Source: Cercophora sp. LCS_1
Taxonomy: Eukaryota; Ascomycota; Sordariomycetes; Sordariales; Lasiosphaeriaceae
Assembly (NCBI GenBank): GCA_036250225.1
Contig: JAPZLL010000030.1
Span: 310,001-374,000, forward strand
DNA: 64,000 bases
Reading direction: 5' to 3'
Below the pieces are notes generated by a model. It did no database searches. It was given only the letters and a program-made list of their open reading frames with translations, and was not told the origin of the DNA. The first letter of the stretch is position 1. The number at the start of each line of letters is the position of its first letter. Below, piece by piece: positions 11,376 through 22,477 of this stretch. The translations under genes were made by a program, and so were the position numbers.

Positions 11376-12442
11376 ATGATCATTCGGACAAGCGCGAGGT
11401 CGGTCAGCTGTTTGCTGTGCCAATGGAGGACGTTCAGCACCTCCTACCGGCGACTAGCCGATAAAGCCCCCGCTCCTCTACCCAACCCGTCGTCGGCACT
11501 GGCGCCGAGTCCGGGTCAACCACCGAATGCCACGCCGAAAGTCCCGGAGGGGCCCCTGGCCCATGCCCCGCGCGCCTATGGCAAGAAGCTTGAGGAGTTC
11601 ACGCCCACGCCTTTGAGCAGGCCAATTGGCATGAACTATCCTCCACAGGCCGGCGAGAACACAGGTGTCGACTCGCGATCGCTCCAGCAGCGCCGAGATG
11701 ACTTTGTCAACTATGACAAACATCTCGTACGTCGAGAGCAACTGTAAGGCACCCCCTCCGAGCACATCGAAGCTCATCATGTTTTAACAAACGGTCCAGA
11801 AAGTCCAAAATGTCGCGCCCCTACTTCCGCGACTGGCGCAACATGAAATTCCAGCGCGGCAAGACCTTCCTCGCGCCGCCCCGACTATTCAAAGCCGATC
11901 TTTCCCTTTACTTCCCTAATTTTCACGGGAAAACCCTTGCCAAGGGCTCCGAGGGCAAGGCAGCCGACACCACTCCGCTCCTCCAAGGCCGCGCCTCCGT
12001 CGTGACCGTCTTCAGCAGTATGTGGGCTCAAAAGCAAGCGGAAAGCTTCACGTCACAAGAATCAAACCCGGCGCTCCATGAGATTCTCAACGCCAACAGG
12101 GGTCGCGCGCAGCTGGTCCAGGTCAACGTTGAGGAGGACGCGTTGAAGGCCTTGATGATCACGCTGTTCTCCGGGTCGCTACGGAGAAAGGTGGGTGAAG
12201 AGAATTGGAGCAAGTACTTTATTGTCCGTAAGGGGATTACGGATGAAATCAGGGAGTCGATCGGGTTGTTAAATAGCAAGGTCGGCTACACATATTTGGT
12301 TGACCATAACTGTCGTATTCGATGGGCTGGGAGTGGTGATGCGAATGCGGGCGAGATATATGGGTTGCATAGAGGCGTTGTACGGATTCTGGACGAGATG
12401 CAAGAGCAGAATGTTGGCGAGCATTATGTGCTTAAACGATAG
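11376..12442 (+). CDS. ATP10: Mitochondrial ATPase complex assembly factor Atp10
   Basis: Exons 11376-11743 and 11800-12442 with a 56-bp intron (11744-11799); 336 aa. Atp10 is an inner-membrane chaperone needed to assemble the F0 sector of ATP synthase, acting on subunit 6. The N terminus (MIIRTSARSVSCLLCQWRTF) is a basic presequence. The conserved core begins across the splice with RPYFRDWRNMKFQRGKTF, then SLYFPNFHGKTL, with a C-terminal segment VGYTYLVDHNCRIRWAGSGDA typical of the fungal family. The frame is open upstream to 11058, but the ATG at 11376 gives the expected presequence, so it is chosen. The gene is divergent from the E2 gene and convergent with GOS1 (394 bp between stops). Confidence 0.92.
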
Positions 12443-12836
12443 GGATGGAAATGGGGTCGGAACGGCATATGTGTATGGCTTGGGTTGTCTGTATGATGAG
12501 TGTGCGATACCCCATTACTGATAGAGTCACGCCCCAGCTCACGAACTTTGTAAGGGAATTGAAAGGGTCGGATCACGGTGGGTGTCGGCGGTTCCGTAAC
12601 CAAAAGGGTTGCATGATAGAATGCATTTGCCCAACAAACTGTGATGCGAAGGGGTATTAGCATAATATACAGGAGGGGTCTCATCGACCGCTCCACGCAT
12701 GCTCAAAGTACCCAGAAACTCCTTGAACGCCATATCCACACGATGCTTTTTCCACCAGTCCTTTTGACCGTCACAGATATACAGATCTTCCTTCGTTGGC
12801 TTGACGTCATATCTTTCAGCCACTTAAGTCGGCGTC
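12443..12836. other. Convergent 3' region between ATP10 and GOS1
   Basis: 394 bp holding both 3' UTRs. A minus-strand frame at 12539-12823 begins just after the GOS1 stop; it starts at GTG and lacks a family match, so I do not call it a gene (see findings). Confidence 0.55.
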
Positions 12837-13633
12837 TCAGGAGAAAAACCAAACCATCAAGAAGCAAAACGCAATAAACGACCCCATAATAATTCCATCC
12901 CTCCTTTTCTTGGCCGAGATGCGCGTAATAAGCGTATTAATCCCGGGCACCTGGCTGGCTGCCATCGTGATACGCCGGTTGATACTCGCCAGCGTTTCGC
13001 GCTGCAGCGCAAAGCTCTCCTGGACCGCATACGCCTGGCTCAGCACGCTATCCGTCGTCTCATGACTGCGGTCGATCTGGCTTCGCTCCTCCAGGAAGTA
13101 ATCAGCTTCAGGGTTGGCCGCTCGGTATGCCGAGATGTCATCCCGTACGCTCCCGAGCAGGTTTGCGCGGTCGCGCGCCTCTTTGAGTGTTGAGCGCAGT
13201 CGGTTGAGGTCACGCCGGTGGTCGGCGAGCTTGTCGCGAAGGAGGGAGAGGTTGCTTTGTTTGAGCGCGGAGGCGCCGAGGGATGCTTCGGAGTCGAGAA
13301 TACGGGTTAGTTGGCCGATGACGGTGTCGCGCTGTTTGCGGGTGTTAGTTAGTCTGCGTGGGTTGGCCCGAGGAAGAAGGATTTCCCCATACTCGCTCGA
13401 GTAGGTCCTGGAGTTTGGCTTCGGTGTTCCTCTCGTCTTCGGTCGGCTTTGGTGGGATGTTGGATTGTGTGGAGAACTGGGAGTATGTTTGTAAGAGGGT
13501 ATCGGTCTGTCACTTGTCAGAACCCAGTGTCTGTCGTCAGCTGTTGTTGTTGGTGTCCACCACGTACCTGTGTCTCCAAGGAGCGGGCTTGCTGTCGCAG
13601 TTGAGCCCAGCCCTGACCTGATGGTGCTGCCAT
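12837..13633 (-). CDS. GOS1: Golgi Qb/v-SNARE Gos1 (GOS28 family)
   Basis: Three exons on the minus strand: 13633-13568, 13506-13393 and 13331-12837, with two 61-bp introns (13507-13567 and 13332-13392); 224 aa, the usual family length. Gos1 mediates vesicle fusion within the Golgi and in endosome-to-Golgi transport. The N terminus is MAAPSGQGWAQLRQQARSLE. Heptad-patterned helices fill the middle, the SNARE motif lies near residues 130-200, and the tail anchor GIIMGSFIAFCFLMVWFFS ends the protein. Both introns fall between codons, and splicing keeps the heptad pattern. The middle exon carries PPKPTEDE-type linker sequence common in Gos1. Orientation is convergent with ATP10 and the same strand as eL6, whose stop lies 0.9 kb upstream. 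Confidence 0.92.
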
Positions 13634-14539
13634 GTTTTTATACTGAGAATAGAAATAAATATGACATGCGGCTGTGGAACTAGGGTTTGGAAGATCCGGT
13701 TCGGAATGCGACAGTGCTGTTGGGTGAAGCGGTTGTTCCTTGTCAAAGTGGCGATAGTCTTGGGGAGACCATGCTGAGCTCAGGAGATACGTAGCGGCTC
13801 TGCAGCGCCAGTGCCCTGAAGGCCAAGCCTTTTACACCCGGGTCGGTTGTCACAGTGGGGACAAACCACGGAACGTTCCGTTTTCCGTTGACCACAACAA
13901 CTCTCTACCTAATGCGCCGGTTCACTGGCAAAGTTGTACGTAGTACACCATGGATATGATCACGTCAGAATATCATTTATTGATCGCAACCCTAATTAGG
14001 GACTCATCATGTCGGACGGCAAGTGTCCAAGTTCTTGAGATGGGAAGGTTCATCAAGGTCGGTCTTGGCGAGATGGTGGGCACTTGCCGGCCGGTTGCAG
14101 CTGGCTTTCCAGGGAGCCAAGTTCCAATGCCGAAGGACAACATCAGACGCCCATATCCGGCAAGCACCAACGTATCTCAGATCACTGTTATAGAGACTAA
14201 GGTCGCACTTTGGGGGGCAGCGAAAATCATGTTGCTTCAGTTGACGTGCGAATATACATCCGGCAGACCCAATATCTGCATCCGTCTCCCGCTGTCCTGC
14301 GCCTTCACGATCTCGATTCTCGATATACAGTGCACTGTGGGCATCCCGTCGTATCTTATTCGGTTCGTCGTTGGCTGCTGATTCCTTTGCAACCGAAAGC
14401 CTGATTTTATGATCTCTGATGACTGTAAACCCTCATTACAGACGCCTGAATGGACCGAAAACCCTCAACGTCCAAATGCAAGTGGCCAAGCCATACCGAA
14501 ACCCGCGCCGCCTCATTCCCCAAATCCCAGCAACTCCAT
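13634..14539. other. Intergenic region between GOS1 (5') and eL6 (3')
   Basis: 0.9 kb holding the GOS1 promoter and the eL6 3' UTR. The only notable sequence is the palindrome at 13990-14001. The plus-strand frame at 13950-14381 has no family signature. Confidence 0.6.
13990..14001. repeat. CCCTAATTAGGG palindrome
   Basis: A perfect 12-bp palindrome made of two telomere-like hexamers back to back, 357 bp upstream of the GOS1 start. It could bind a Tbf1/telobox-type factor as a dimer; that is inference. Confidence 0.6.
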
Positions 14540-15406
14540 CTACCATTGCATCTCATGGGGCTTGTCGCCCTTGCGCAGGCTGAAAGACGAAGCAAGATAG
14601 CTCGCAAGATGGTCGACCTTCTTGATGTTGGCGATCAGAGCCTTGTCGATAGCCTTCTGGTCCTGTACCCGGGTGCTGGAAACCTCCTTCTTCTGTAGAC
14701 CATGTCAGTTCTGCTTCCTCACTATTCCCACAGTCTGGTCCTATCGTACCTGCGCCTTCTCGCCCTGCTTGAAGAAAGCCTCCTCGCCAGCCTTCTCCTT
14801 AGCCTTCTCGGCGGTGAAGTACTTGGGTGCCGAGATCTCGGTGATCTTAGCCTCAGGGATACCGGCAAGGTCGACCTTGAGGGATGTGGCAATCACGTAT
14901 CTGGCATTGACGCGGCGGAGGGGAACACCGTTGATCTTGAAAGGGCCGGTAACGAGGAGAACGCCCTGGTCGAGAGACTTGAGGAGGACGACGCGCTTGC
15001 CACGGAAGCGGCCAGCAAGGAGGATCAGGACGGTACCGGGCTGGAGGGACTTGCGAGGAGCCCAAGCGCGCTGGGCCTTGCGAACCTATGTGCGAAGAAC
15101 CGTTAGTAAATGCACATTCGATATGATATCCCGATATTCGCTTTTTGGCTCCTCCACTTGTCCCAGGAACTGCCCGTCACCGACAACCAAACTGGCGAAA
15201 GCCAGATTGACCCAATTCCACCACAATCCGTATCCCAGTGATTTCGAGAGGTCTTCAAAGTGTGGAAGAGGAGTGCATCCACGTACCTGGCGCGGCTGGG
15301 CATCATCCTCAGCAGGATACCATTTCTGGGCCTTCTCGGACGGGTGGGGGACCGTCCGGGTCGACTTGCCAAAGGTCTTCGTCGTAGGAGCGGCCGCAGA
15401 CGACAT
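14540..15406 (-). CDS. 60S ribosomal protein eL6 (L6)
   Basis: Exons on the minus strand: 15406-15287, 15085-14750 and 14692-14540; introns of 201 bp and 57 bp; 202 aa. eL6 is a structural protein of the large ribosomal subunit. Diagnostic stretches are RKSLQPGTVLILLAGRFRGK, VVLLKSLDQGVLLVTGPFKI, NGVPLRRVNARYVIATS and SAPKYFTAEKAKEKAGE. The C terminus is SLRKGDKPHEMQW, as in fungal eL6. The start is fixed by the family-like MSSAAAPTTKTFGKS. The first intron is much longer than the local average, which is common in ribosomal protein genes. It sits head to head with uL29, 367 bp between start codons, so the two may share control. Confidence 0.95.
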
Positions 15407-15773
15407 CGTGAGATCTTTGGCTGTGTTGTGAGGTTAGTAGATTTTCGTGTCGGTCGTCAACTTCGCGGCTACAGCTCAAGATTTTGAAATGGTAGAGCAG
15501 CCCCAGTTGTGTGCATGTGCGAAAACCATCAAACCCCAAGCTAGCCGCTTTTGGTGCGAGTGGGGCTCCTGCCTCAGGCGAAAGATCGTGCACAGACCAT
15601 CTCCCACAGTTGTAGGGTTTTCCGCCCTGGGTGGCATTTTGCGCATCCACACCACTCAGAATTTGTGGACTGGAAGCCGGAAGAGAGACAGCCAGTTCTT
15701 TTCGATAGTCGGTCTCGTCGCGGTCAACCACCCTCAACCATCGCCATCTCGACACGACGTACTAACCCTCAAC
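15407..15773. promoter_or_regulatory. Bidirectional promoter of eL6 and uL29
   Basis: 367 bp between two ribosomal protein start codons. It contains TAGGGTTTT near 15610 (AAAACCCTA on the other strand), a telobox-like element of the kind bound by Tbf1/Myb-type factors at ribosomal protein promoters in several fungi. No TATA box is evident. Confidence 0.55.
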
Positions 15774-16431
15774 ATGGTAAGCACCCTCTATCGCTCTCTA
15801 ACATTTTCAGCCCTCTCGTCATTTTCCGATTTCCTCCCTCGACATTTTATCACCCCTCGATCGACTCCCACTTAGCGACAACGAAAATTTGACGTGCATT
15901 GGCTTACGATCATGTCACAGTCCTCAGGAAAGGTTAAGGCCGGCCAATTGTGGTCCAAGAACCGCGACGAGCTCGTCAAGCAGCTCGGTGAGCTCAAGAC
16001 CGAGTTGGGCCAGCTCCGCATCCAGAAGATCGTCTCCTCGGGCACCAAGCTCACCAAGATGTACGTCCGTTTTTGTTGTTGGACTTCGAGACATTGGGAA
16101 AGGGATACAGGAAATGGGCGAGCGCATAACTAACCAGGATCGATATCCAGCCACGATCTTCGCAAGTCCATCGCCCGTGTCCTTACCATCATCAACGCCA
16201 AGCAACGCGCTCAGCTCCGCCTCTTCTATAAGAACAAGAAGTACCTTCCTCTCGATCTCCGCGCCAAGCAGACCCGCGCTATCCGCCGCCGTCTTTCCCC
16301 CGAGGATGCGTCGAGAGTTCTGGAGAAGACCAAGAAGAGGCAAACACACTTCCCCCAGCGGAAGTTCGCTGTGAAGGTATGAGAGAAGGATTGTTGTCAA
16401 CGAGCTTCGCTGACAGGATGTACAGGCATAG
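15774..16431 (+). CDS. 60S ribosomal protein uL29 (L35)
   Basis: Four exons: 15774-15776 (only ATG), 15921-16060, 16151-16376 and 16426-16431 (GCA TAG only); introns of 144, 90 and 49 bp; 124 aa. uL29 lies near the peptide exit tunnel. Key stretches are SSGKVKAGQLWSKNRDEL, ELGQLRIQKIVSSGTKL, HDLRKSIARVLTIINAKQR and KKYLPLDLRAKQTRAIRRRL, ending FPQRKFAVKA. A start at 15912 without the first intron would give MSQSSGKV. I prefer the ATG-intron form because the intron has good borders and gives the MSSGKV start usual in fungi. If intron 3 is retained, the stop comes one codon later as KV*, changing only the last residue. Confidence 0.9.
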
Positions 16432-17207
16432 ATGGTTTTTTTCGGTTTATGGGATGGTTGTGTCTCTAGGCACTGGCGGCGCGGGTAGATTTCGCACTCA
16501 AAAAATACTGCATCGTCCCAGGGAATCTGGCTTTCGGGTTTGGGGTGTTATCAACGAGGTCAACGAATTCTCGATCCGGCTAGGTAGCCACTTAGCTGCC
16601 GAATGCAAGCTCTGAACTGACAGCTTACTGTTATCGTTGCGGCGATGGACATTGCGTGGGTGTTTGGCACATTGGTGATGCAATATGGTTCGGAATGCTT
16701 GGTACAGCTCATATACTCTCCTGAGTTGCCTCGAATAGTATGAGTCTGGCAACAAGAGAGCGTGTGTTCATAAAGTGGCCTCCAACCGCCGCGCCAACCT
16801 GTAGCCGGTATTCAGTCCCAAGACCATGAGACGAACCCGAATACCTTCAACTTCAATGCTTCCAGTCCACCCCCCCTTGTGAAGTGAGCAAACGAGCATA
16901 CATCATCTGTCCCGGCCCAAGCCATCACAAACACCTCGTTGTGCATGCTCTGGTCACCAAATCGATAAGGCGATCGGTCTTTGTTCAAGGGAGATTATTT
17001 CAAGCCTCACCGCCCGGCACAAAAACGACGAGTATAAACACACACCCAGGCGTGAACTCCTCAATGCGCGCCAAGACGAGAAAGCTGGGGCCCCCAAACC
17101 GGCATAAGCTCCAAACTGTCCTCTCCAACAAAACGACCAGCGATGCACTTGAACTTGTCGCAGCCCTCCCGACTTCGACTGGCGAGAGGCAGCACAACAC
17201 CACGATA
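16432..17207. other. Intergenic region before STT3
   Basis: 0.8 kb between tandem plus-strand genes. The STT3 frame is open upstream of its ATG from 16884, but the upstream codons show no family similarity. Nothing else is recognised. Confidence 0.55.
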
Positions 17208-19744
17208 ATGGCCACTGTATCGGCCGCGCCTTTTGAAGCTCTCGCCAGCGTCGGCAAGGGGGAGAGCACTCGCACATTGCTGCGAGTGGTCATCCTCTCG
17301 CTAATTGCTGGCGCTGCGGTTGCGAGTCGTCTCTTCTCTGTAATTCGTAGGTGTCCTCAGCGCCTTGATCGCAGACCTCAGGGACAGCTCCAACATCGAC
17401 GGGGCTGGCTTTGCGGGCTGCTTTCTGCGTCTTGTGGTGTGTCAGCTTGCTAATTGAACACTCTTTACAGGTTTCGAAAGTATCATTCACGAATGTTTGT
17501 GACCCTTGTCGCAGGAGCGCAGCACCAGCTAACACACTTGCAGTCGATCCGTGGTTCAACTTCCGAGCAACCAAGTATCTTGTCGCGAATGGCTTCTACA
17601 ACTTTTGGGACTGGTTCGATGACCGAACATGGCATCCCCTCGGCCGAGTTACGGGAGGAACCCTGTATCCCGGTCTGATGGTGACGAGTGGTGCTATCTA
17701 CCACGCCCTCCGCGCCTTGACGATCCCCGTGGACATCCGCAACATCTGCGTTCTCCTCGCGCCAGCATTCTCGGGGCTCACTGCCTTCGCCGCCTATCTT
17801 CTTACCAACGAAATGACCACGTCGTCTTCGGCCGGTCTCCTCGCCGCCATCTTCATGGGTATCGCCCCCGGCTACATTTCTCGTTCAGTTGCTGGCAGCT
17901 ACGACAACGAAGCCATTGCGATCTTCCTTCTCGTCTTCACCTTTTTCTTGTGGATCAAGGCTCTCAAGCAGGGCTCTATGCTTTGGGGCGCTCTCTGCGC
18001 CTTGTTCTACGGCTACATGGTTGCTTCCTGGGGTGGCTACGCCTTCATTACCTGCCTCCTCCCCCTCCACGCTTTCGTTCTTATCTGCATGGGTCGGTAC
18101 AGCACCCGACTTTATGTCGCATACACCACCTGGTATGCCCTTGGCACTCTCGCCAGCATGCAGATCCCCTTTGTGGGTTTCCTGCCCGTCAAGACCAGCG
18201 AGCACATGCCCGCCCTTGGTACGTTGAGCCCCGGCATTTACGTGGAGCATTGTGTGCTAACATTCTCAACAAGGTATTTTTGGCTTCCTCCAGCTCCTGG
18301 CTTTCCTGGACTACGTCAGATCGGCCATTCCCAGCCGCCAATTCCAGACATTCCTTTGGCTTTTCGCTGGTGGTACTTTCGGCCTGGGCCTCGCTGCGCT
18401 GGTCATTGCCACTAGTGCCGGGTTCATTGCGCCCTGGAGCGGCCGTTTCTACTCCCTCTGGGACACTGGCTATGCCAAGATCCACATCCCCATTATCGCG
18501 TCAGTCTCGGAGCATCAGCCGACTGCCTGGCCGGCCTTCTTCTTTGACTTGAACTTGCTCATCTGGCTCTTCCCCGCCGGTGTCTACCTGTGCTTCCAGG
18601 AACTCGCCGATGAGCACGTCTTCATTGTTGTTTACGCTTTGTTCGGAAGCTACTTCGCTGGTGTCATGGTTCGTTTGATGTTGACCCTGACACCGGTAGT
18701 GTGCATTGCGGCGGCCATGGCAGCCTCGTCCATGCTTGACAACTACATGAATGCCAAGTCTCCCAACCCCGAGGACGTGACAGGCGAGAATGCGGGCGAG
18801 GGAAAGAAGGCATCCAAGACCGGACTCAAGTCTACCGACAAGCCGGTGGTCGGCGTTTACTCATGGCTTTCCAAGGGCACAGTGGTCAGCGCCATGACCA
18901 TCTACCTCCTCTTGTTTGTCCTGCACTGCACTTGGGTTACGTCTAACGCATACTCGTCCCCGTCGGTCGTCTTGGCAAGCCGGATGCCGGATGGTAGCCA
19001 GCACATCATCGACGACTACCGTGAGGCTTACCAGTGGCTTCGCCAAAACACAAAAGAGGACGCCAAGATTATGTCATGGTGGGACTACGGCTACCAGATC
19101 GGCGGCATGGCGGATCGGCCTACTCTTGTCGACAACAACACGTGGAACAACACGCATATCGCCACGGTAGGCAAGGCGATGAGCTCGAGGGAGGAGGTCA
19201 GCTACCCGATCATGCGGCAACACGAGGTCGACTACGTCTTGGTGGTCTTTGGCGGTCTCTTGGGCTACTCGGGCGACGATATCAACAAGTTCCTCTGGAT
19301 GGTTCGTATCGCCGAGGGTATCTGGCCCGATGAGGTCAAGGAGCGCGAGTTCTTTACGGCTCGCGGCGAGTACCGTGTGGACGGAGAGGCGACCGATACC
19401 ATGAAGAACAGCTTAATGTAAGTCCCCCCGGGCGACGATTTGCTCGGCTCGGCCACTGACAACTGCACAGGTACAAGATGTCGTACTACAACTACAACTC
19501 TCTCTTCCCCCCTGGACAAGCTCAGGACCGCGTCCGTGGGTCCCGTCTGCCAGAGGTGGGCCCATCACTCAGCACCATTGAGGAAGCATTCACGAGTGAG
19601 AACTGGATCATCAGGATTTACAAGGTCAAGGATCTTGACAACCTTGGACGTGATCATGCGTCGGCGGCAGCCTTTGAGCGTGGGCAGAAGAAGAAGAAGG
19701 CAGCGAGCAAGAAGAAGGGCCCTCGGCAACTCCGGATAGACTAG
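17208..19744 (+). CDS. STT3: Oligosaccharyltransferase catalytic subunit STT3
   Basis: Five exons: 17208-17346, 17471-17494, 17544-18218, 18274-19417 and 19471-19744; introns of 124, 49, 55 and 53 bp; 751 aa. STT3 transfers the dolichol-linked glycan to Asn in N-x-S/T sequons in the ER lumen. The first lumenal loop has the conserved FESIIHEFDPWFN, built across the 24-nt exon 2, with the catalytic Asp. Next come RATKYLV, FDDRTWHPLGRVTGG and GYISRSVAGSYDNE. Many membrane helices follow, including SVSEHQPTAWPAFFFDL. The lumenal domain has SWWDYGYQIGG, the sequon-recognition motif, and DNNTWNNTHI, with its own glycosylation sites. The C terminus is Lys-rich (KKKKAASKKKG). The start at 17208 is chosen by family alignment. 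Confidence 0.96.
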
Positions 19745-20655
19745 AGGCTCAACGGGGGTTCGTTGCTGTGTACAAAACAGACAATGCTAGAGAGCATTTC
19801 CTTCATTTGTCTTGAGCGGGTGGAGTCGGGAAAATGGCCGGGTTGGCACTGTATAAAAAAGCAGGCGTTATGAATCAAATATCATATCCACAACCTGGTT
19901 TTGCCGCTGTTTACTTAAAACCGTCGTCTCTTCAGTAAACGGCATGTATCGCCATCGTGAGCCGGCAATTTCTTTGTTTTCTGCCTCAACGCCACACGCT
20001 GTTTGCTCGCTCCTATATTGCCATCATATGACCACACTTCAGCTATCGAACAGGTAGAAGATCGTCTTTACCGTCCTTGTAAACAGGATCTAAACCCCCC
20101 CCTTTGAGGCATTCATCTTAAATACAACTAAGTAAAGCTTAGTGTTCTACACGGTTATAATTGACATCGGCATTATAACTCTGCTGGGTATGTTTCGCTT
20201 CACGCCTTAGACGTAGAGTAGATCAATTTGAGATACATCGACATGTGAGGTAGCATGCTATTCCACTGGTTGTGGCGTCCGCTCCCGGGTTTAGAAGATG
20301 AGATGATGTTGGCAACGGTGCTAATTCGCCGGCCTGACGGCGACACGTTGAAGGAACGGCGGTCGGGGTTCCCGGTGGTTTTTTCTTGTCGTCATTTTGT
20401 AGCTCCCTCTGAGGTCTTTGCCCCTTTGCTTATTTGTTGGCGTTTTGAGTTTGTCTCCCCCTGTTCTTGTTCTTCAAACATTGCCGACGGACATTCTTCT
20501 TCATGGATCTTCCAAGCGAGCGAAATGGGTCTCATACAGCGCCCAGGTAATAAACAAACCAGACAGTCAACACGAACCAAAAAAAAAAAAAAACACTTTT
20601 GAGAACACGTAATCCCGCCGACTAGCCAGCGCGGGTACATCTCATCTCAAGCTTA
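19745..20655. other. Convergent 3' region between STT3 and the 20.7 kb gene
   Basis: 0.9 kb with no recognised gene. It is locally AT-richer and holds a 15-A run at 20579-20593. Both flanking genes end here. Confidence 0.6.
20579..20593. repeat. Poly-A run, 15 bp
   Basis: An uninterrupted A homopolymer about 65 bp beyond the stop of the minus-strand gene at 20656. It is likely polymorphic. Confidence 0.85.
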
Positions 20656-22477
20656 TTATCTCATCCTCTTGGAATCCCACCACCTTCGGCTCACCCCATA
20701 CTCCTCGTCTCCCCATCCGCTCATCACCTCATCGTCGCTAATAGTGTGACCACCCACACTCCAGTCCTCGAAGCCACCCGCGTCCAAGCCAGCGCAATAC
20801 TCGGTAGCTCGCTGGTTAGACGATATGTCTGGGCCTCTCAAGCCATCCCTCGGCGCACCAAACATGCCTATATCGAGTTCGTCAAGAAAGGTGGGAGGAA
20901 TCAGGCCAGGGCCCCAGATGGGTGTGCGGTCGTAGTCTAGGACGGTGGTAGATCCGGATATTTCCGGGTTGCTGAAACGGACAATGTGCGAGCTGGATCC
21001 CTCGGTTGTTATGCTCTTGCGGCGGAGAATGGACCTTTTAGTGGAAGTTCGGGTTGTTTTCGATGTGGTTTGCTCGAACTCGGATGTCAAGGGAGCAGGT
21101 GAGGGATGGTAATGCGTCGTGTAGCTTTGTGGCGTAAATTTGGGATCATATGATGGGAAAGTATGGCCTGGATGAGGCTGGAAAGGATTGACGTCGTCTG
21201 TGTTGTAGTAATTTTGCATCGGTGCGTCGTAGGCATGAGAGATTTGATATTGCAGGTAAGGGGGATACGGAGGCTGCAGTGTGGGCTGCGGGCCGTTGGC
21301 AGACAGCCCAGTTGTTTGAGCATCTGGGATCGACATGGGCTGGACCAGAGGGCTGAGTGGTGCTTTGGGCGGTAGAGGCTCCGGCGATGGTCGACGGTAG
21401 CCTTCGCGCTTGAGCCCCGGTGACGGGACACGGCCAGGGTCTGCGGGGTGAGCCCTGGCTTTGACGTTTTGGTTGTGGGAATGGACGGGTTTCTTCTCAA
21501 ACTTGCTGCTATGCTTCAGGGAGGCGGAAGGCTGTTTTCTGTTGATGGTTTCATCCTCGCTCCCGAACAAAGTCCCAGTGTTAGATGCAGAGAATGCACC
21601 TGCCAGGCCCTCACAAGTAGCACACAGATCAGAGACAGAAGCCTTGCCTCCGACCGGATACCTGTTGTGAAAGGAAGTCGATCGCAATGTACCACAGCCA
21701 CGACACCAGTGGAATTGTGACAAGTACGTGAATACGGTCTGAAGCTCGCGTCGCTTAAGTCGGGGGACAGCCTTGATCACCCGAATGCAAAACTGGCAAA
21801 GGCTAGGCTTCAGGGCATCTCCAGCCTTGATCCTATGTTGGCGGTGATATTGCTCAGATCGTGGCTCGTGACAGCAGAAACATCCGTGTCTATCTGAGAA
21901 GTATCGCCCTGGAAGTTGCGCTGAGGTCGTGGTTGGTGTTGCGTCTTGGTGATTTTGAGAAACCAAAATCGACGATGAAGCACCGGAACAGAGAGTGAGA
22001 CTATCGCCGTCGTTGATATTGCTCCTGCCATTGTTGAACGAGATGCTGGCTCGGGTATGCCTTCCTTGCGACATCTCAAACTTCAAGCTCGATGACGTAT
22101 CATGGCCAGGTGTCCACGCAAATTCGAGAATGGTCTCTAGCTTCTGTCTCCTTGATGACCTCCCCCTTTTGGATTTGCCGTTGGGCTCCCAGAGTGGCGT
22201 CAACCCGGAAACCTTGCTCAACAACTTGGCTTTCTCCTTGACTTCGGTCATTGTCACTCTGGAGGTGGCGGGTTTGGGCTTCCACTCGTCGATTGACTGT
22301 TGCACTTTAACCGTTCGATTTTTAGGGCTGATTTATCGTAAGCTTGGTCTCTTCGCAATGCAAGAAGCAACATGAATGGACAAGGGCCTGCAGAACTTTG
22401 GCAATAGCAGATGAACATTGGGGATCTTACTGGTAGAAATCGTCATACCCTGGGTGCCCATGCTGCTTACCATACAT
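20656..22477 (-). CDS. Unrecognised protein with two tandem Cys-rich (CxxC...RSxx[FY]H...CxxC) modules
   Basis: Exons on the minus strand: 22477-22431 and 22327-20656, with a 103-bp intron (22328-22430); at least 572 aa. The intron is inferred: donor GTAAGA, acceptor CAG, and splicing joins GHPGYDDFY to HPKNRTVKVQQSIDEW without a break. The frame stays open upstream to 22681 with no other ATG, so a further 5' exon is possible. Residues around 160-270 hold two similar modules, CFCCHEPRSEQYH...CQFC and CRGCGTLRSTSFH...CATC, each a probable zinc site. The rest is Ser/Pro/Gln-rich and looks disordered, with a basic patch TKRSILRRKS and an acidic, Trp-containing C terminus. I do not recognise the family. 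Nuclear or scaffold roles are guesses. It resembles other fungus-specific CxxC proteins only in style. Confidence 0.75.

Noticed and set aside
14622..15431. 269-codon plus-strand frame
   Set aside because: It is antisense to the clear eL6 gene and crosses its introns.
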